Part shown: one piece after another, positions 8,067 through 16,456 of the stretch
Layout of the letters: each line of letters begins with the position of its first letter
How positions within the stretch are numbered: the first letter of the stretch is position 1
Assembly (NCBI RefSeq): GCF_030409755.1
Contig: NZ_JAUFQE010000001.1
Coordinates: 434,001-498,000 of the forward strand
DNA from: Vibrio lentus
Lineage (GTDB): Bacteria; Pseudomonadota; Gammaproteobacteria; Enterobacterales; Vibrionaceae
DNA length: 64,000 bases
Direction: 5' to 3'
Made by a program: the position numbers and the translations under genes
The notes under the pieces: model-generated
Databases searched by the model: none
What the model saw: the letters and a program-made list of their open reading frames with translations, nothing else
Told to the model about the DNA's origin: nothing

Positions 8067-9833
8067 TTAGGTGTTGCCGTTTGCCATGGTAATAACACGT
8101 TTTAGCGTCCACCTTAGTAACAGCGGAATGCAGTCTTGTCCCTGATTCTCGCAGTGAGAAACGATCGCGAGTGCAAGGTCGGGTTTCGCGTGTTTCTTAA
8201 GAACCTTAGCCACCACTTTCTTCGGAGGGATAGGGTGATCGTAAGGGATTTTAACCATATCTCGGAAAAAGTTTTCGAAGCCATTCATATACAAGTAATG
8301 TTCAATATCTTTATCGGGCAGTTCAGTAAGGCGATGTCTTTCCTGATCATTACCAAGCTTAGATAACACAGTCGCAGCGTACTTCTTACCAGCAGCGTCT
8401 CCGTCAGTCACCACGTGCCAATCAATGCCAAACTCTTGCGCTACTTTAATGAGTGCTTTAAGACCAGACTGAGCGAACTCGATAATTTGCACACCTTCTG
8501 CAGCAAGGTTATAGCCACACTGGTTGGCTAACTCATTAAACAGCCAGACTTCAGTCTCACCTTCTACCAATAACCAACAACGAGCAAACAGCGCCCCTGA
8601 ACGGTGGAAGCGAATGTGGAAACCAATGCGTCTTAGCTCATCTTTACTGAAATGGTTCATGTTCAGTTGATTAGCGATAGTTTTGTCTGATTGACGAACC
8701 AATCGACGAATAGACTGAAGAGGCACGGCAGCAAGAAGATCGCCACTGTTGGTCGTGAGAATTTTCTGCATGGGCAGCTTTTGCATTAAGCTCCAAGCTC
8801 TTGCTAAGTGTGTTGGGTGCAATCGACCTTCTGGATCTTCAAGGATCAAAAGAGGGCGCGCGCAACGTCTTAGATCGGTAGGGCCTTTGGCTTGTAAGTA
8901 TGCGTTGAGCAAACCCATGAATAACAAACGAGTCTGTTTATTCTTAGTCTCTTCGACAAGTTGATGAATGCTCTTGTCATTTACCCCTGCAGAATAAAGC
9001 AAACCATCCCTCTGTTTTCTCGGATTTCGTCGAGAAGTACTTTTGAAAGAAAAGTAATGCTCAATCAGGCTCTGCATCGATTCTAGGCTACTGCGCATCT
9101 CGCCTTTATTTACATGACCAGGTATTGCCATTAAGCGACGACAGGTGTTGTCGATGCGCTTTTCTATCCTTGCCTGACGCCCATTTCCGTTATTACCGTT
9201 TCCATTGCTGCCATTACCATTGGTTGTTTGACTCTGGCCGTTACCATTTCCATTCACATTATTAGCGTGACCGTTACTAGCATGAACATTGGCTGGTAGA
9301 TGAGCATTGTGGTTCAGCGATTTGCTGTTGAAAGGACGATCAAAGTGCCTTGCATCTCGCAAACGAATCACTGGATGTAACGTCATTAACTCTTGCGCCA
9401 GTTTTTCAGAATGATGGAGCTTTAAAGGGTTGCCATCGGTCCCTAAGAAAGCGTAGTGGGTGGTCGTTTCATACTGTTCTAACGTCGCACTGATTCGGTA
9501 ATAGATACGATAGGTGCCAAACTCATCTTGAACCCAGATAGGTTTGAGTTTGCGATAACGACCGGCGTTGAGTTCGCTCTTGTCGTTGGCTTTTAATGCG
9601 AGAACAATTTGAAGATGTTGAGATTGTGGATGTGAAACAGAATAATCGACATGAAAATCAGTCATTTCGAAGTGATATGGGACGCCGTCTGAGGGAAGAA
9701 CGACGGACAAAGCATCAAGTAAAGAAGACTTACCCCAAGTATTTTCACCAATCAGCGTAGTTAGCTCGTCAAACGCGAGTGACATACGCTTGATACCTCG
9801 AAAGCCAGAAATCTCGATTCTTTCTAGTTGCAT
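8067..9833 (-). CDS. ybjD: OLD-family ATPase with TOPRIM domain (YbjD-like)
   Basis: A 588-residue protein of the overcoming-lysogenization-defect (OLD) type: an SMC/RecF-like ABC ATPase head followed by a TOPRIM nuclease-like domain. The start closely resembles E. coli YbjD (IEISGFRGIKRMSLAFDELTTLIGENTWGKSSLLDAL), with the Walker A Gly-Lys-Ser near residues 29-37. A Walker B-like LLILEDPEGRLHP lies near residue 330. The TOPRIM part shows LVEGETEVWLF near residue 410 and VTDGDAAGKKYA near residue 465. Residues 182-219 are an Asn/Gly low-complexity insert not expected in YbjD. The ATG has TAGGAG about 7 nt upstream. The gene stands alone; role in DNA repair or phage defence is not shown. Confidence 0.88.
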   Translation of the reverse strand: MQLERIEISGFRGIKRMSLAFDELTTLIGENTWGKSSLLDALSVVLPSDGVPYHFEMTDFHVDYSVSHPQSQHLQIVLALKANDKSELNAGRYRKLKPIWVQDEFGTYRIYYRISATLEQYETTTHYAFLGTDGNPLKLHHSEKLAQELMTLHPVIRLRDARHFDRPFNSKSLNHNAHLPANVHASNGHANNVNGNGNGQSQTTNGNGSNGNGNNGNGRQARIEKRIDNTCRRLMAIPGHVNKGEMRSSLESMQSLIEHYFSFKSTSRRNPRKQRDGLLYSAGVNDKSIHQLVEETKNKQTRLLFMGLLNAYLQAKGPTDLRRCARPLLILEDPEGRLHPTHLARAWSLMQKLPMQKILTTNSGDLLAAVPLQSIRRLVRQSDKTIANQLNMNHFSKDELRRIGFHIRFHRSGALFARCWLLVEGETEVWLFNELANQCGYNLAAEGVQIIEFAQSGLKALIKVAQEFGIDWHVVTDGDAAGKKYAATVLSKLGNDQERHRLTELPDKDIEHYLYMNGFENFFRDMVKIPYDHPIPPKKVVAKVLKKHAKPDLALAIVSHCENQGQDCIPLLLRWTLKRVITMANGNT

Positions 9834-10071
9834 AGGCTTACTCCTAACGGAAGGCTCTGCTAATTGTTTGAAAGCTAACAGATATCTTTAATCATAATCG
9901 AAAAATTGTTATCCGGTATGCTCAGTTGTCACAAAACCCACTCTTTATTCATACGGATCAAAACGAGATTTTTGATCTATCTTGAGTATTTTTTTGCAGT
10001 GCAGTTTCATAAAATTCACGATTCTGTCATGATTCTCAACCTAGTATGAAGGGACAAAGAGAGAAGAAAAT

Positions 10072-11811
10072 ATGACTAAAAAGAATAAGCCAACAAAAAT
10101 AGTGTTGGCACACATCAACGACACCCACTCATACTTTGAACCAACCTCGTTACAGCTATCACTTAAAATGAACAACCACATCATTGAACCTTATGTCAGT
10201 GCTGGTGGCTTTGCTCGAATCTCAACACGCTTTAAACAACTAGAGCAAGATGCTAAGCGTCAGAAGGTCGGAACCTTGTTCCTGCATGCTGGAGACTGCT
10301 TCCAAGGCACGTTGTACTTTTCGCTATTTAAGGGAAAAGCCAACGCCGATTTGTTGAATGCCCTTAATATTGATGGCATGACCCTTGGCAACCATGAGCT
10401 AGACATGGGTAATGAGCCGGTCGCCATTTTCGCTAAAAGAATCAGATTCCCATTGTTGGCGGGTAACTGGAATTTGTCGAATGAGGATATCAATAAAACT
10501 CATACCTTAGCGGACAACGACATTGTTAAGCCTTATCTAACTGAAACGCAAAGTGCTTCTTTTATAACGAAAGAGTTTGATGGCGAGAAGGTCGCAATCT
10601 TCGGCTTAAGCATCGACAAAATGGCGGGCATTGCGAATCCAGACTTTGATACACCATTTGAAAACGCGCTAGAAACGGCAAAAGCCACAATAGAGCAGAT
10701 CCATCAAGCTGGTATTAACAAGATTGTGCTGCTGAGTCACCTTGGCTATGAGGCTGATTTGGAGCTAGCAGCGAATGTGCAAGGCATCGGTGTGATTGTT
10801 GGCGGCCATAGCCATCGTTTACAAGGCGATTTCTCAGATATCGGCTTAGTGAAAGATGATGATTACGGTTTAAAGGTTGGCGGCACCTATGTTGTGCAAG
10901 CAGGTTTCCACGCAATGAGCCTCGGACACTGTGAAATTGAGTTCGATTCTGCAGGCAAAGTAACGCACTTTAATGGCAAGAATGAACTGCTGTTGGGACG
11001 TCGATTGTTTATAGACGCCAAATTAAGTGAAGTAGGGCAAGGCGATGCTCACGATATGGCGTGTGAGTTTTTAAACAATCACTCGAATATCGCGGTATGT
11101 AAGAAAGATCCTGAACTGCAAAGCATTTTGACGGATAAATATCAGCCAAGAGTTCGCAAGCTTCAACAACAAGTTATCGCTCATGCTGGCACAAAACTCC
11201 GCCATGTTCGTATCCCTGACGAACAAGGGCCTAGCCAACTTGCGCCTTTGGTTGCTCAGTCGTTTCAATATCTGATGAACAAAAAAGGACACGGCGTAGA
11301 GTTTGCCATCCACAATTCTGGTGGGGTGAGAAACTCACTCAATAGCGGAGACGTTTCCGTTGCCGATATTGCCGGAAAACTACTACCGTTTGCCGTACCT
11401 ATTGGTGTGTATGACGTAAAAGGTGAAACGATCGCAGGCATGTTAGAAGGGGCAATTAACAACGCGCTGGATAATGGTGTGGTCGGTACGGGTTCTGGCA
11501 GTTTCCCTTATACTCATAACCTGAGATTTTGTTATCACAAAGAAGCTCCCTTAGGACATCGTATTCATCATCTAGAAATACACTCTGAAACATCCGGTTG
11601 GCAGCCAGTGTCTCGCGACCGAATTTACCGAGGAGCGTCATCGGCCTACACCATGAAAGGCAAAGAAGGCTATAACGCCGTCTTAGATATGATAGGCGAT
11701 GGCTTTGTTACTACTGACTCAATGGCCGACTGTTTTATTGAGTTCTTACAAGACCACCCGGAGTCACTTCAATACAACGAGCCGCTTAATTGCATGGAGT
11801 GCTTTCGATAA
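10072..11811 (+). CDS. Bifunctional metallophosphatase/5'-nucleotidase, no signal peptide
   Basis: A 579-residue UshA/5'-nucleotidase family protein. The metallophosphoesterase domain carries the dinuclear-metal motifs in order: HINDTHS near residue 14, GDCFQGT near 78, GNHELDMG near 105, LLSHLGYE near 225 and GGHSHRL near 244. The 5'-nucleotidase C-terminal domain holds NSGGVRNSLNSGDVS near residue 420 and a substrate-stacking region towards the end. Well-known members are periplasmic or surface-anchored. This one begins with MTKKNKPTK and no hydrophobic leader, so a cytoplasmic location is inferred. Substrate not assigned. It is divergent from the YbjD-like gene. Confidence 0.88.
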   Translation: MTKKNKPTKIVLAHINDTHSYFEPTSLQLSLKMNNHIIEPYVSAGGFARISTRFKQLEQDAKRQKVGTLFLHAGDCFQGTLYFSLFKGKANADLLNALNIDGMTLGNHELDMGNEPVAIFAKRIRFPLLAGNWNLSNEDINKTHTLADNDIVKPYLTETQSASFITKEFDGEKVAIFGLSIDKMAGIANPDFDTPFENALETAKATIEQIHQAGINKIVLLSHLGYEADLELAANVQGIGVIVGGHSHRLQGDFSDIGLVKDDDYGLKVGGTYVVQAGFHAMSLGHCEIEFDSAGKVTHFNGKNELLLGRRLFIDAKLSEVGQGDAHDMACEFLNNHSNIAVCKKDPELQSILTDKYQPRVRKLQQQVIAHAGTKLRHVRIPDEQGPSQLAPLVAQSFQYLMNKKGHGVEFAIHNSGGVRNSLNSGDVSVADIAGKLLPFAVPIGVYDVKGETIAGMLEGAINNALDNGVVGTGSGSFPYTHNLRFCYHKEAPLGHRIHHLEIHSETSGWQPVSRDRIYRGASSAYTMKGKEGYNAVLDMIGDGFVTTDSMADCFIEFLQDHPESLQYNEPLNCMECFR

Positions 11812-11913
11812 TCAATGATAATACTTGTGTTTAGTATTATTTATGAGAGTGATTTATAAATTTGGCATTGTTTATGCTTTAATCCTGCAGGTTGCCTTCT
11901 TGTGGAGATAAGC

Positions 11914-12009
11914 ATGGATAAGAAAGATTGGTTAGACGCGGTAGCCGTCGTTGGGTGGGTGTCTGTTTGGTCTGCGTTAGTGTACTGGGTACCCATGGCT
12001 GGTTTATAG
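11914..12009 (+). CDS. Predicted 31-aa single-pass membrane peptide
   Basis: An open frame of 31 codons starts at an ATG with GGAG 9 nt upstream (11904-11907). The peptide begins MDKKDWLDAVAVVGWVSVW and continues as one hydrophobic, Trp-rich helix ending in PMAGL. An acidic/basic head followed by one helix is typical of bacterial small membrane proteins. It sits alone between the 5'-nucleotidase gene and the riboswitch, with a strong terminator about 110 bp downstream, so it looks like its own short transcript. Function unknown. Confidence 0.55.
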   Translation: MDKKDWLDAVAVVGWVSVWSALVYWVPMAGL

Positions 12010-12117
12010 ATGAATATCATTCGTTTCAAGTATCACTAAGCATTCATCTAGGGTGAACACGTGAGTGGTATTCTTAGAATCAATGTGTGTGTCATTTTGA
12101 TAAAACAGCGGTAATAG

Positions 12118-12149
12118 AAAAAGGAGCTTTTGCTCCTTTTTTCTTTTTT
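12118..12149 (+). terminator. Terminator after the 31-aa peptide gene
   Basis: AAAAAGGAGC and GCTCCTTTTT pair with a TTTT-type loop and are followed by TTCTTTTTT. It separates the small-peptide transcript from the riboswitch leader. Confidence 0.88.
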
Positions 12150-12196
12150 AGAACAAATTTATCTAGACGAAACATAAATAGGGGAATATTATCCAC

Positions 12197-12388
12197 GCGT
12201 TTGGGGAGTAGTTAGCGCAAGTTTACATATCGTCATCTCGTTAGGCCAAGAGTCTATCCGGTATGTAAAGGTGAAATCCCATATTTCACTTCAACGAGAC
12301 CAACGCAATCACAGTCAAGATCCGTAATGGAGCTTGATATGCTTTGTTTGCGGAAGGTCTTTGTACAGTTCTTCCGCCCGGAGGAATA
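12197..12388 (+). promoter_or_regulatory. yybP-ykoY (manganese) riboswitch leader of the TerC gene
   Basis: The aptamer spans about 12197-12306: GCGTT at the 5' edge pairs with AACGC at the 3' edge. The conserved GGGGAGTAG, CGTCATCTCG, CCGGTATGTAAAGG and AACGAGACC segments are present in the right order. These are features of the yybP-ykoY family, known to bind Mn2+ and found upstream of alx in E. coli. The expression platform holds a perfect GCGGAAG/CTTCCGC stem directly before the Shine-Dalgarno CCGGAGGAATA. That location points to control of translation, though control of transcription is not excluded. Confidence 0.85.
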
Positions 12389-13390
12389 ATGAACTCAACT
12401 CAATCTCTATTATCTACCAATAGTGAATCCTTTTTTTCATCGCCAATCATGACGACTTATGTGGGCTTTTTCCTGCTGACAGTAATTCTCGTCTCTATTG
12501 ATATCTATCAAACTCGTGGTGGCAGCGTAACCATTAAGAAAGCGGCAATTTGGAGCGTTTTCTGGTTCGTACTCGCGTTCTTTTTTGCAGGTTCTATCTA
12601 CCTATTTTGGGACATCTATGCTCCAAATAGTGACTACACCGCACAAAAAGCAACGGTGTCATTCATTACGGGTTACTTGTTAGAAAAATCATTGAGCGTA
12701 GACAACCTGTTTGTATTCGCGATGATCTTTGCTCAATACCAAGTTCCAGAGCATCTAAGACCGCGTGCACTTCTTTGGGGTGTCATCGGTGCATTGGTGC
12801 TTCGTGCAATTATGATCGCATTAGGTGCACAGCTGTTGGCTGAATACCACTGGGTGCTTTACGTGTTTGCGGCGTTCTTGATTGGCACTGGTATCAAACT
12901 GGCGTTAGACAAGGGCGAAGAAGAGAGTGTTAACACACTACCTGAGAAGTTACTTCGTAAAATTATGCCTGTCACCGAGGACTTCCATGGTCCTGCGTTA
13001 ATGGTTAAACAGGGCGTTAAATGGGCGTTCACTCCAATGATGTTGGTGATTGGTGCGATTGCCGTCATGGACGTGATGTTTGCACTGGATTCTATCCCAG
13101 CTATCTTTGCTGTAACACAAGAACCGTTCTTGGTACTTGCTGCAAACGTCTTTGCATTACTTGGCCTTCGCTCTCTGTACTTTGTGCTGCAAGGCATGAT
13201 GGATAAGTTCATTTACTTGAAGCCAGCATTGGCGTTCATCATGGTCTTCATTGGCGTGAAAATGCTACTGGTCGACAGCGAATGGGCTATTCCAACGTAT
13301 TGGTCGTTAGCAGTACTGATTTCTACTATGACGATTGCGGTTATAGCGTCGATTTATGCAAAGAAGCCAGACATTGAACAAGTAAATTAA
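12389..13390 (+). CDS. alx: TerC/Alx family integral membrane protein, probable Mn2+ exporter
   Basis: A 333-residue polytopic protein of the TerC family, with about nine hydrophobic helices. Family motifs with membrane acidic residues are visible: TGYLLEKSLSVDNLFVFAMIF near residue 93, and VMDVMFALDSIPAIFAVTQ near residue 227. These Asp/Glu residues are thought to coordinate the metal. I chose the ATG at 12389 because GGAGGAATA precedes it; the upstream in-frame extension lies inside the riboswitch. E. coli Alx is under the same riboswitch class and lowers cytoplasmic manganese, so a similar job is likely here. No other gene is in the operon. Confidence 0.92.
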   Translation: MNSTQSLLSTNSESFFSSPIMTTYVGFFLLTVILVSIDIYQTRGGSVTIKKAAIWSVFWFVLAFFFAGSIYLFWDIYAPNSDYTAQKATVSFITGYLLEKSLSVDNLFVFAMIFAQYQVPEHLRPRALLWGVIGALVLRAIMIALGAQLLAEYHWVLYVFAAFLIGTGIKLALDKGEEESVNTLPEKLLRKIMPVTEDFHGPALMVKQGVKWAFTPMMLVIGAIAVMDVMFALDSIPAIFAVTQEPFLVLAANVFALLGLRSLYFVLQGMMDKFIYLKPALAFIMVFIGVKMLLVDSEWAIPTYWSLAVLISTMTIAVIASIYAKKPDIEQVN

Positions 13391-13702
13391 AACAAATATA
13401 ACTTATCGAAAACTCGATAAGGGATACGTGGTCGATGAAGTGGAAAATTTATTTATGTAAAATTTCTGTGACATTGGCCACTTTTGTTTGGGGGTTATTT
13501 GTACTAAATGCATGATTTTTGCATCATGTTGAATTTATACTCACCCATTGTGCATATGTATTCCCCGGGGTTGTTAATGGTTTGTTTTATTAGAAAAACT
13601 AATTCGAATGTCTAATTTTAGTCATTTTTTAACCTGCAAAAAATCACCTATTATTCTTGTCATCAGAACGAACCACATAAACAAATTTATAGAGAGGCAA
13701 TC
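13391..13702. other. 312-bp gap between alx and the DUF1127-like gene
   Basis: A perfect 8-bp inverted repeat CTTATCGA/TCGATAAG (13402-13421, 4-nt loop) follows the alx stop but has no T tract. The rest is AT-rich and probably contains the promoter of the next gene; a TATTAT hexamer at 13649-13654 is a possible -10 without a convincing -35. No ORF seen. Confidence 0.4.
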
Positions 13703-13891
13703 ATGGCTCAAGCAATGCAAATGAATACTATCGCTGTTCCTAACTCTATGGATAAGAAGACCTACTCGGTTAACTTCAAAGGATTGATTGCACACATTTT
13801 CGATATTCTTTTCGTAGACAACTCTCCACGTAGTTACTACGCTAGCGACCTATCTGGTCACATGCAACGCGATATCGGTATTAACCGTTAA
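13703..13891 (+). CDS. Small DUF1127-like protein, 62 aa
   Basis: A 62-residue protein preceded by GAGAGGCAATC, a good ribosome site. The C-terminal segment YYASDLSGHMQRDIGINR matches the DUF1127 pattern, in which a short amphipathic stretch ends in DIG(I/L)xR. The N terminus is unrelated to the domain. DUF1127 proteins are small, often abundant, and in some bacteria act in RNA turnover or in phosphate and carbon metabolism; no role is established here. It is a single-gene transcript with its own terminator, which fits strong independent expression. Confidence 0.75.
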   Translation: MAQAMQMNTIAVPNSMDKKTYSVNFKGLIAHIFDILFVDNSPRSYYASDLSGHMQRDIGINR

Positions 13892-13927
13892 TCTTAGCGT
13901 GAACATGTAAAATATAGAATTTTAAGA

Positions 13928-13957
13928 AAACGCCAGCTTCTAAAGCTGGCGTTTTTG
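13928..13957 (+). terminator. Terminator after the DUF1127-like gene
   Basis: AACGCCAGCTT and AAGCTGGCGTT form a stem with a short loop, followed by TTTG. Confidence 0.9.
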
Positions 13958-14085
13958 TATCTGCAATAAACTCTATCCCTTCGCAAACTAAGTACCTGAA
14001 AGAAACTCATCACCTGAAAGAAAGACTTAGGCATAACGGTCTGTATTTGAGCGCCAATCAATTCGCTTCGTACAAGGATCTCTGT

Positions 14086-14826
14086 ATGTCACACGCCAAC
14101 CGCAACTCACCATTGATTAAACTCTGTTTACTTGCCTTACCGATCGGCTTTTACTCTTCTGTGTCGAATGCACAAACCTGGAGTAATGAAGGTCAACCTG
14201 CGCAGGTTATCGAACTGTTCACCTCTGAAGGTTGTTCAAGTTGTCCGCCTGCTGATGCCTACCTCAGTACTTTTGAAGACCATCCAAAACTTTGGACACA
14301 AGTCATTCCGCTTGCCTATCACGTCGACTACTGGGATTACCTAGGGTGGGGAGATAAGTTTGCGAGCAAGGCATTCAGTCAGAAGCAACGCTTGTACAAA
14401 GCTTATGGAGTAACAAGTGGCGTTTATACTCCGGGATTTATCGTTGATGGAAAAGAGTGGCGCGGTTACTTTAAATGGCTCGATAGAAATCTCCCTTCGC
14501 TCCAACAACAAAGTAACCCTAAGCTAACCGTCAATCATAAAGGCGATACGTTCAGTGTAAGCTATGAAGGCAAAGGGGATTATGTGGCTCATCTTGCCTT
14601 ATTAGCGATGAACGAAGTCACTAGTGTTAAAGCGGGCGAAAACAGAGGTAAAAAACTCGAGCATGATTTTGTGGTGGTTTACGATGGTTACCAACGCGGC
14701 GAATCCAAATGGCAATTCAATGTCGATTTTGATCCATTAGTCGCCACGCCAGATGCCGTAGCCGTGTGGTTAACCGAGCCTAATTCGTATGCGCCCGAAC
14801 AAACGGTAGCAGGGTGGTTGAACTAA
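14086..14826 (+). CDS. DUF1223 secreted thioredoxin-like protein
   Basis: A 246-residue exported protein of the DUF1223 family. The N terminus is a signal peptide (LIKLCLLALPIGFYSSVSNA, cleavage likely before QTWSN). The thioredoxin-like core carries VIELFTSEGCSSCPPADAYL with a CxxC pair, then AYHVDYWDYLGW and VYTPGFIVDGKEWRGY with the cis-Pro-like segment. The ATG at 14086 is chosen because AAGGA lies 7 nt upstream; an upstream in-frame start would bury the signal peptide. It probably acts on periplasmic thiols, but the substrate is unknown. Confidence 0.88.
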   Translation: MSHANRNSPLIKLCLLALPIGFYSSVSNAQTWSNEGQPAQVIELFTSEGCSSCPPADAYLSTFEDHPKLWTQVIPLAYHVDYWDYLGWGDKFASKAFSQKQRLYKAYGVTSGVYTPGFIVDGKEWRGYFKWLDRNLPSLQQQSNPKLTVNHKGDTFSVSYEGKGDYVAHLALLAMNEVTSVKAGENRGKKLEHDFVVVYDGYQRGESKWQFNVDFDPLVATPDAVAVWLTEPNSYAPEQTVAGWLN

Positions 14827-14897
14827 ATTGTAAGGATGACCGTTTTGCAAGAGCTACCGTGTTACACGAGTGACAATCCAATAAGATAAACGACATT

Positions 14898-14951
14898 GAG
14901 ATGAAGCTGAGACGATGATTAGAGCACTTCTAATACCGTTTACTTCATCTC
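14898..14951. repeat. Nested stem-loop between the DUF1223 and rhlE genes
   Basis: GAGATGAAG (14898-14906) and CTTCATCTC (14943-14951) are perfect complements, and ATTAGA/TCTAAT pair inside the loop. There is no T tract, so it is not a standard terminator; it may stabilise the 3' end of the upstream message. Confidence 0.4.
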
Positions 14952-15073
14952 TTGCTTGGTTTGGTGGGTCTTAACCACTGAAACAACGGATAAAGGGGCG
15001 ATTTAGTTACGTAATACTGCTGAAATACGTTAATATAGCGCGCTATTATTTTAGCTTTGAGTTCCTGCAATTA

Positions 15074-16360
15074 ATGACTAACACCACAGCACCAACCAAC
15101 TTTTCCGATCTTGGCTTAATTTCTCCTTTGATGGCTCGTCTAACCGAGCTTGAATACCAACAGCCAACGCCTATCCAAGCGCAAGTTATTCCAAGTGTGT
15201 TAGCAGGACGCGACCTAATTGCAGGCGCAAATACAGGTTCAGGTAAAACCGCAGCATTTGCACTTCCACTGTTACAGAAGATCCATGAAGATGCACCTTT
15301 AGACCGTCGTTCGGGCAAAGGTAACTATGTTTCTGGCCTTATCTTGGTTCCTACACGTGAGCTTGCTAAGCAAGTTGCCGATAGCGTTAAGTCTTACGCA
15401 GTACATTTCAACGGTGCAATCAAAACTGTTTGTGTATTCGGTGGTGTGTCGGTGAACACTCAGATGCAAGCGCTACGTGGCGGCACAGACATCTTGGTGG
15501 CAACGCCGGGTCGTTTGCTTGATCTGATCTCAAGCAACGCTATCAAACTCGATAAAGTAAAAACGTTAGTGCTTGATGAAGCAGACCGTATGTTGAGCCT
15601 TGGCTTTACTGAAGAGCTCGACGCGATCTTGAAACTTCTGCCAAGCAAAAAGCAAACTCTGTTGTTCTCTGCGACTTTCCCTGAGCAAGTTAAAACGTTG
15701 ACTCACGAATTACTGAACGATCCAATTGAAGTCCAACTTCAAAGTGCTAATGCAAGCACACTGGTTCAGCGTGTATTTGAAGTTGAAAAAGGCCGTAAGA
15801 CAGCGTTGTTAGCGCACCTGATTCAGCAACACGAATGGCGCCAAGCTTTGATCTTCGTGAATGCGAAGAACAGCTGTGAACATTTGGCAGACAAGCTATA
15901 CAAGCGCGGTATCATCGCAGAAGTATTCCACGGTGATAAAGGTCAGGGTTCACGTACTCGTATTCTTGAAGATTTCAAATCTGGCGAGATTGATGTTCTT
16001 ATCGCGACAGACATCGCAGCACGTGGTTTGGATATTGAAAAGCTTCCTGTAGTAATCAACTTTGACTTACCACGTAGTCCATCAGACTACATGCACCGTA
16101 TTGGCCGAAGTGGTCGTGCGGGTGAGGTTGGTTTAGCATTGTCTTTGATCGATCACGAAGACTATCATCACTTCACAATCATCGAGAAGAAGAACAAAAT
16201 TCGTCTTGAGCGTGAGCAAATTGAAGGCTTTGAAGTGGATGAAGAAGCAACCGCTGCACTTGTTGCTGCATTAAAACCCGTTGCGCCACCGGCTGGTACA
16301 GGCAAGAAGAAAAAGAAAAAAGCACCTAAAAACCAAGATGTTTGGTTGAGAAATAACTGA
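15074..16360 (+). CDS. rhlE: DEAD-box ATP-dependent RNA helicase RhlE
   Basis: A 428-residue DEAD-box helicase that unwinds short RNA duplexes, with a likely role in ribosome maturation or RNA turnover. Motifs in order: FSDLGL and the Q motif PTPIQAQVIP (about residues 6-42), ANTGSGKT (motif I), PTRELAKQ (Ia), TPGRLLD (Ib), VLDEADRMLSLGF (II), SATFP (III), ALIFVNAK (IV), IATDIAARGLDI (V) and HRIGRSGRAG (VI). The C-terminal tail is Lys-rich (GTGKKKKKKAPKN), as in RhlE proteins, and probably binds RNA non-specifically. Monocistronic with a strong terminator. Vibrios carry several DEAD-box paralogues, so the exact orthologue is uncertain. Confidence 0.9.
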   Translation: MTNTTAPTNFSDLGLISPLMARLTELEYQQPTPIQAQVIPSVLAGRDLIAGANTGSGKTAAFALPLLQKIHEDAPLDRRSGKGNYVSGLILVPTRELAKQVADSVKSYAVHFNGAIKTVCVFGGVSVNTQMQALRGGTDILVATPGRLLDLISSNAIKLDKVKTLVLDEADRMLSLGFTEELDAILKLLPSKKQTLLFSATFPEQVKTLTHELLNDPIEVQLQSANASTLVQRVFEVEKGRKTALLAHLIQQHEWRQALIFVNAKNSCEHLADKLYKRGIIAEVFHGDKGQGSRTRILEDFKSGEIDVLIATDIAARGLDIEKLPVVINFDLPRSPSDYMHRIGRSGRAGEVGLALSLIDHEDYHHFTIIEKKNKIRLEREQIEGFEVDEEATAALVAALKPVAPPAGTGKKKKKKAPKNQDVWLRNN

Positions 16361-16388
16361 TAAAGAATCAGTTGTTTATGGATATTAT

Positions 16389-16413
16389 AAAGGCGCTTAA
16401 TCGCGCCTTTTTT
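16389..16413 (+). terminator. Terminator of rhlE
   Basis: AAAGGCGC/GCGCCTTT stem followed by TTT on the plus strand; the stem could also serve the convergent efflux operon. Confidence 0.88.
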
Positions 16414-16456
16414 GTGTCTGTCAGTCTGTTCTCAAAAGAGCTTGTTAACGCTTAAG

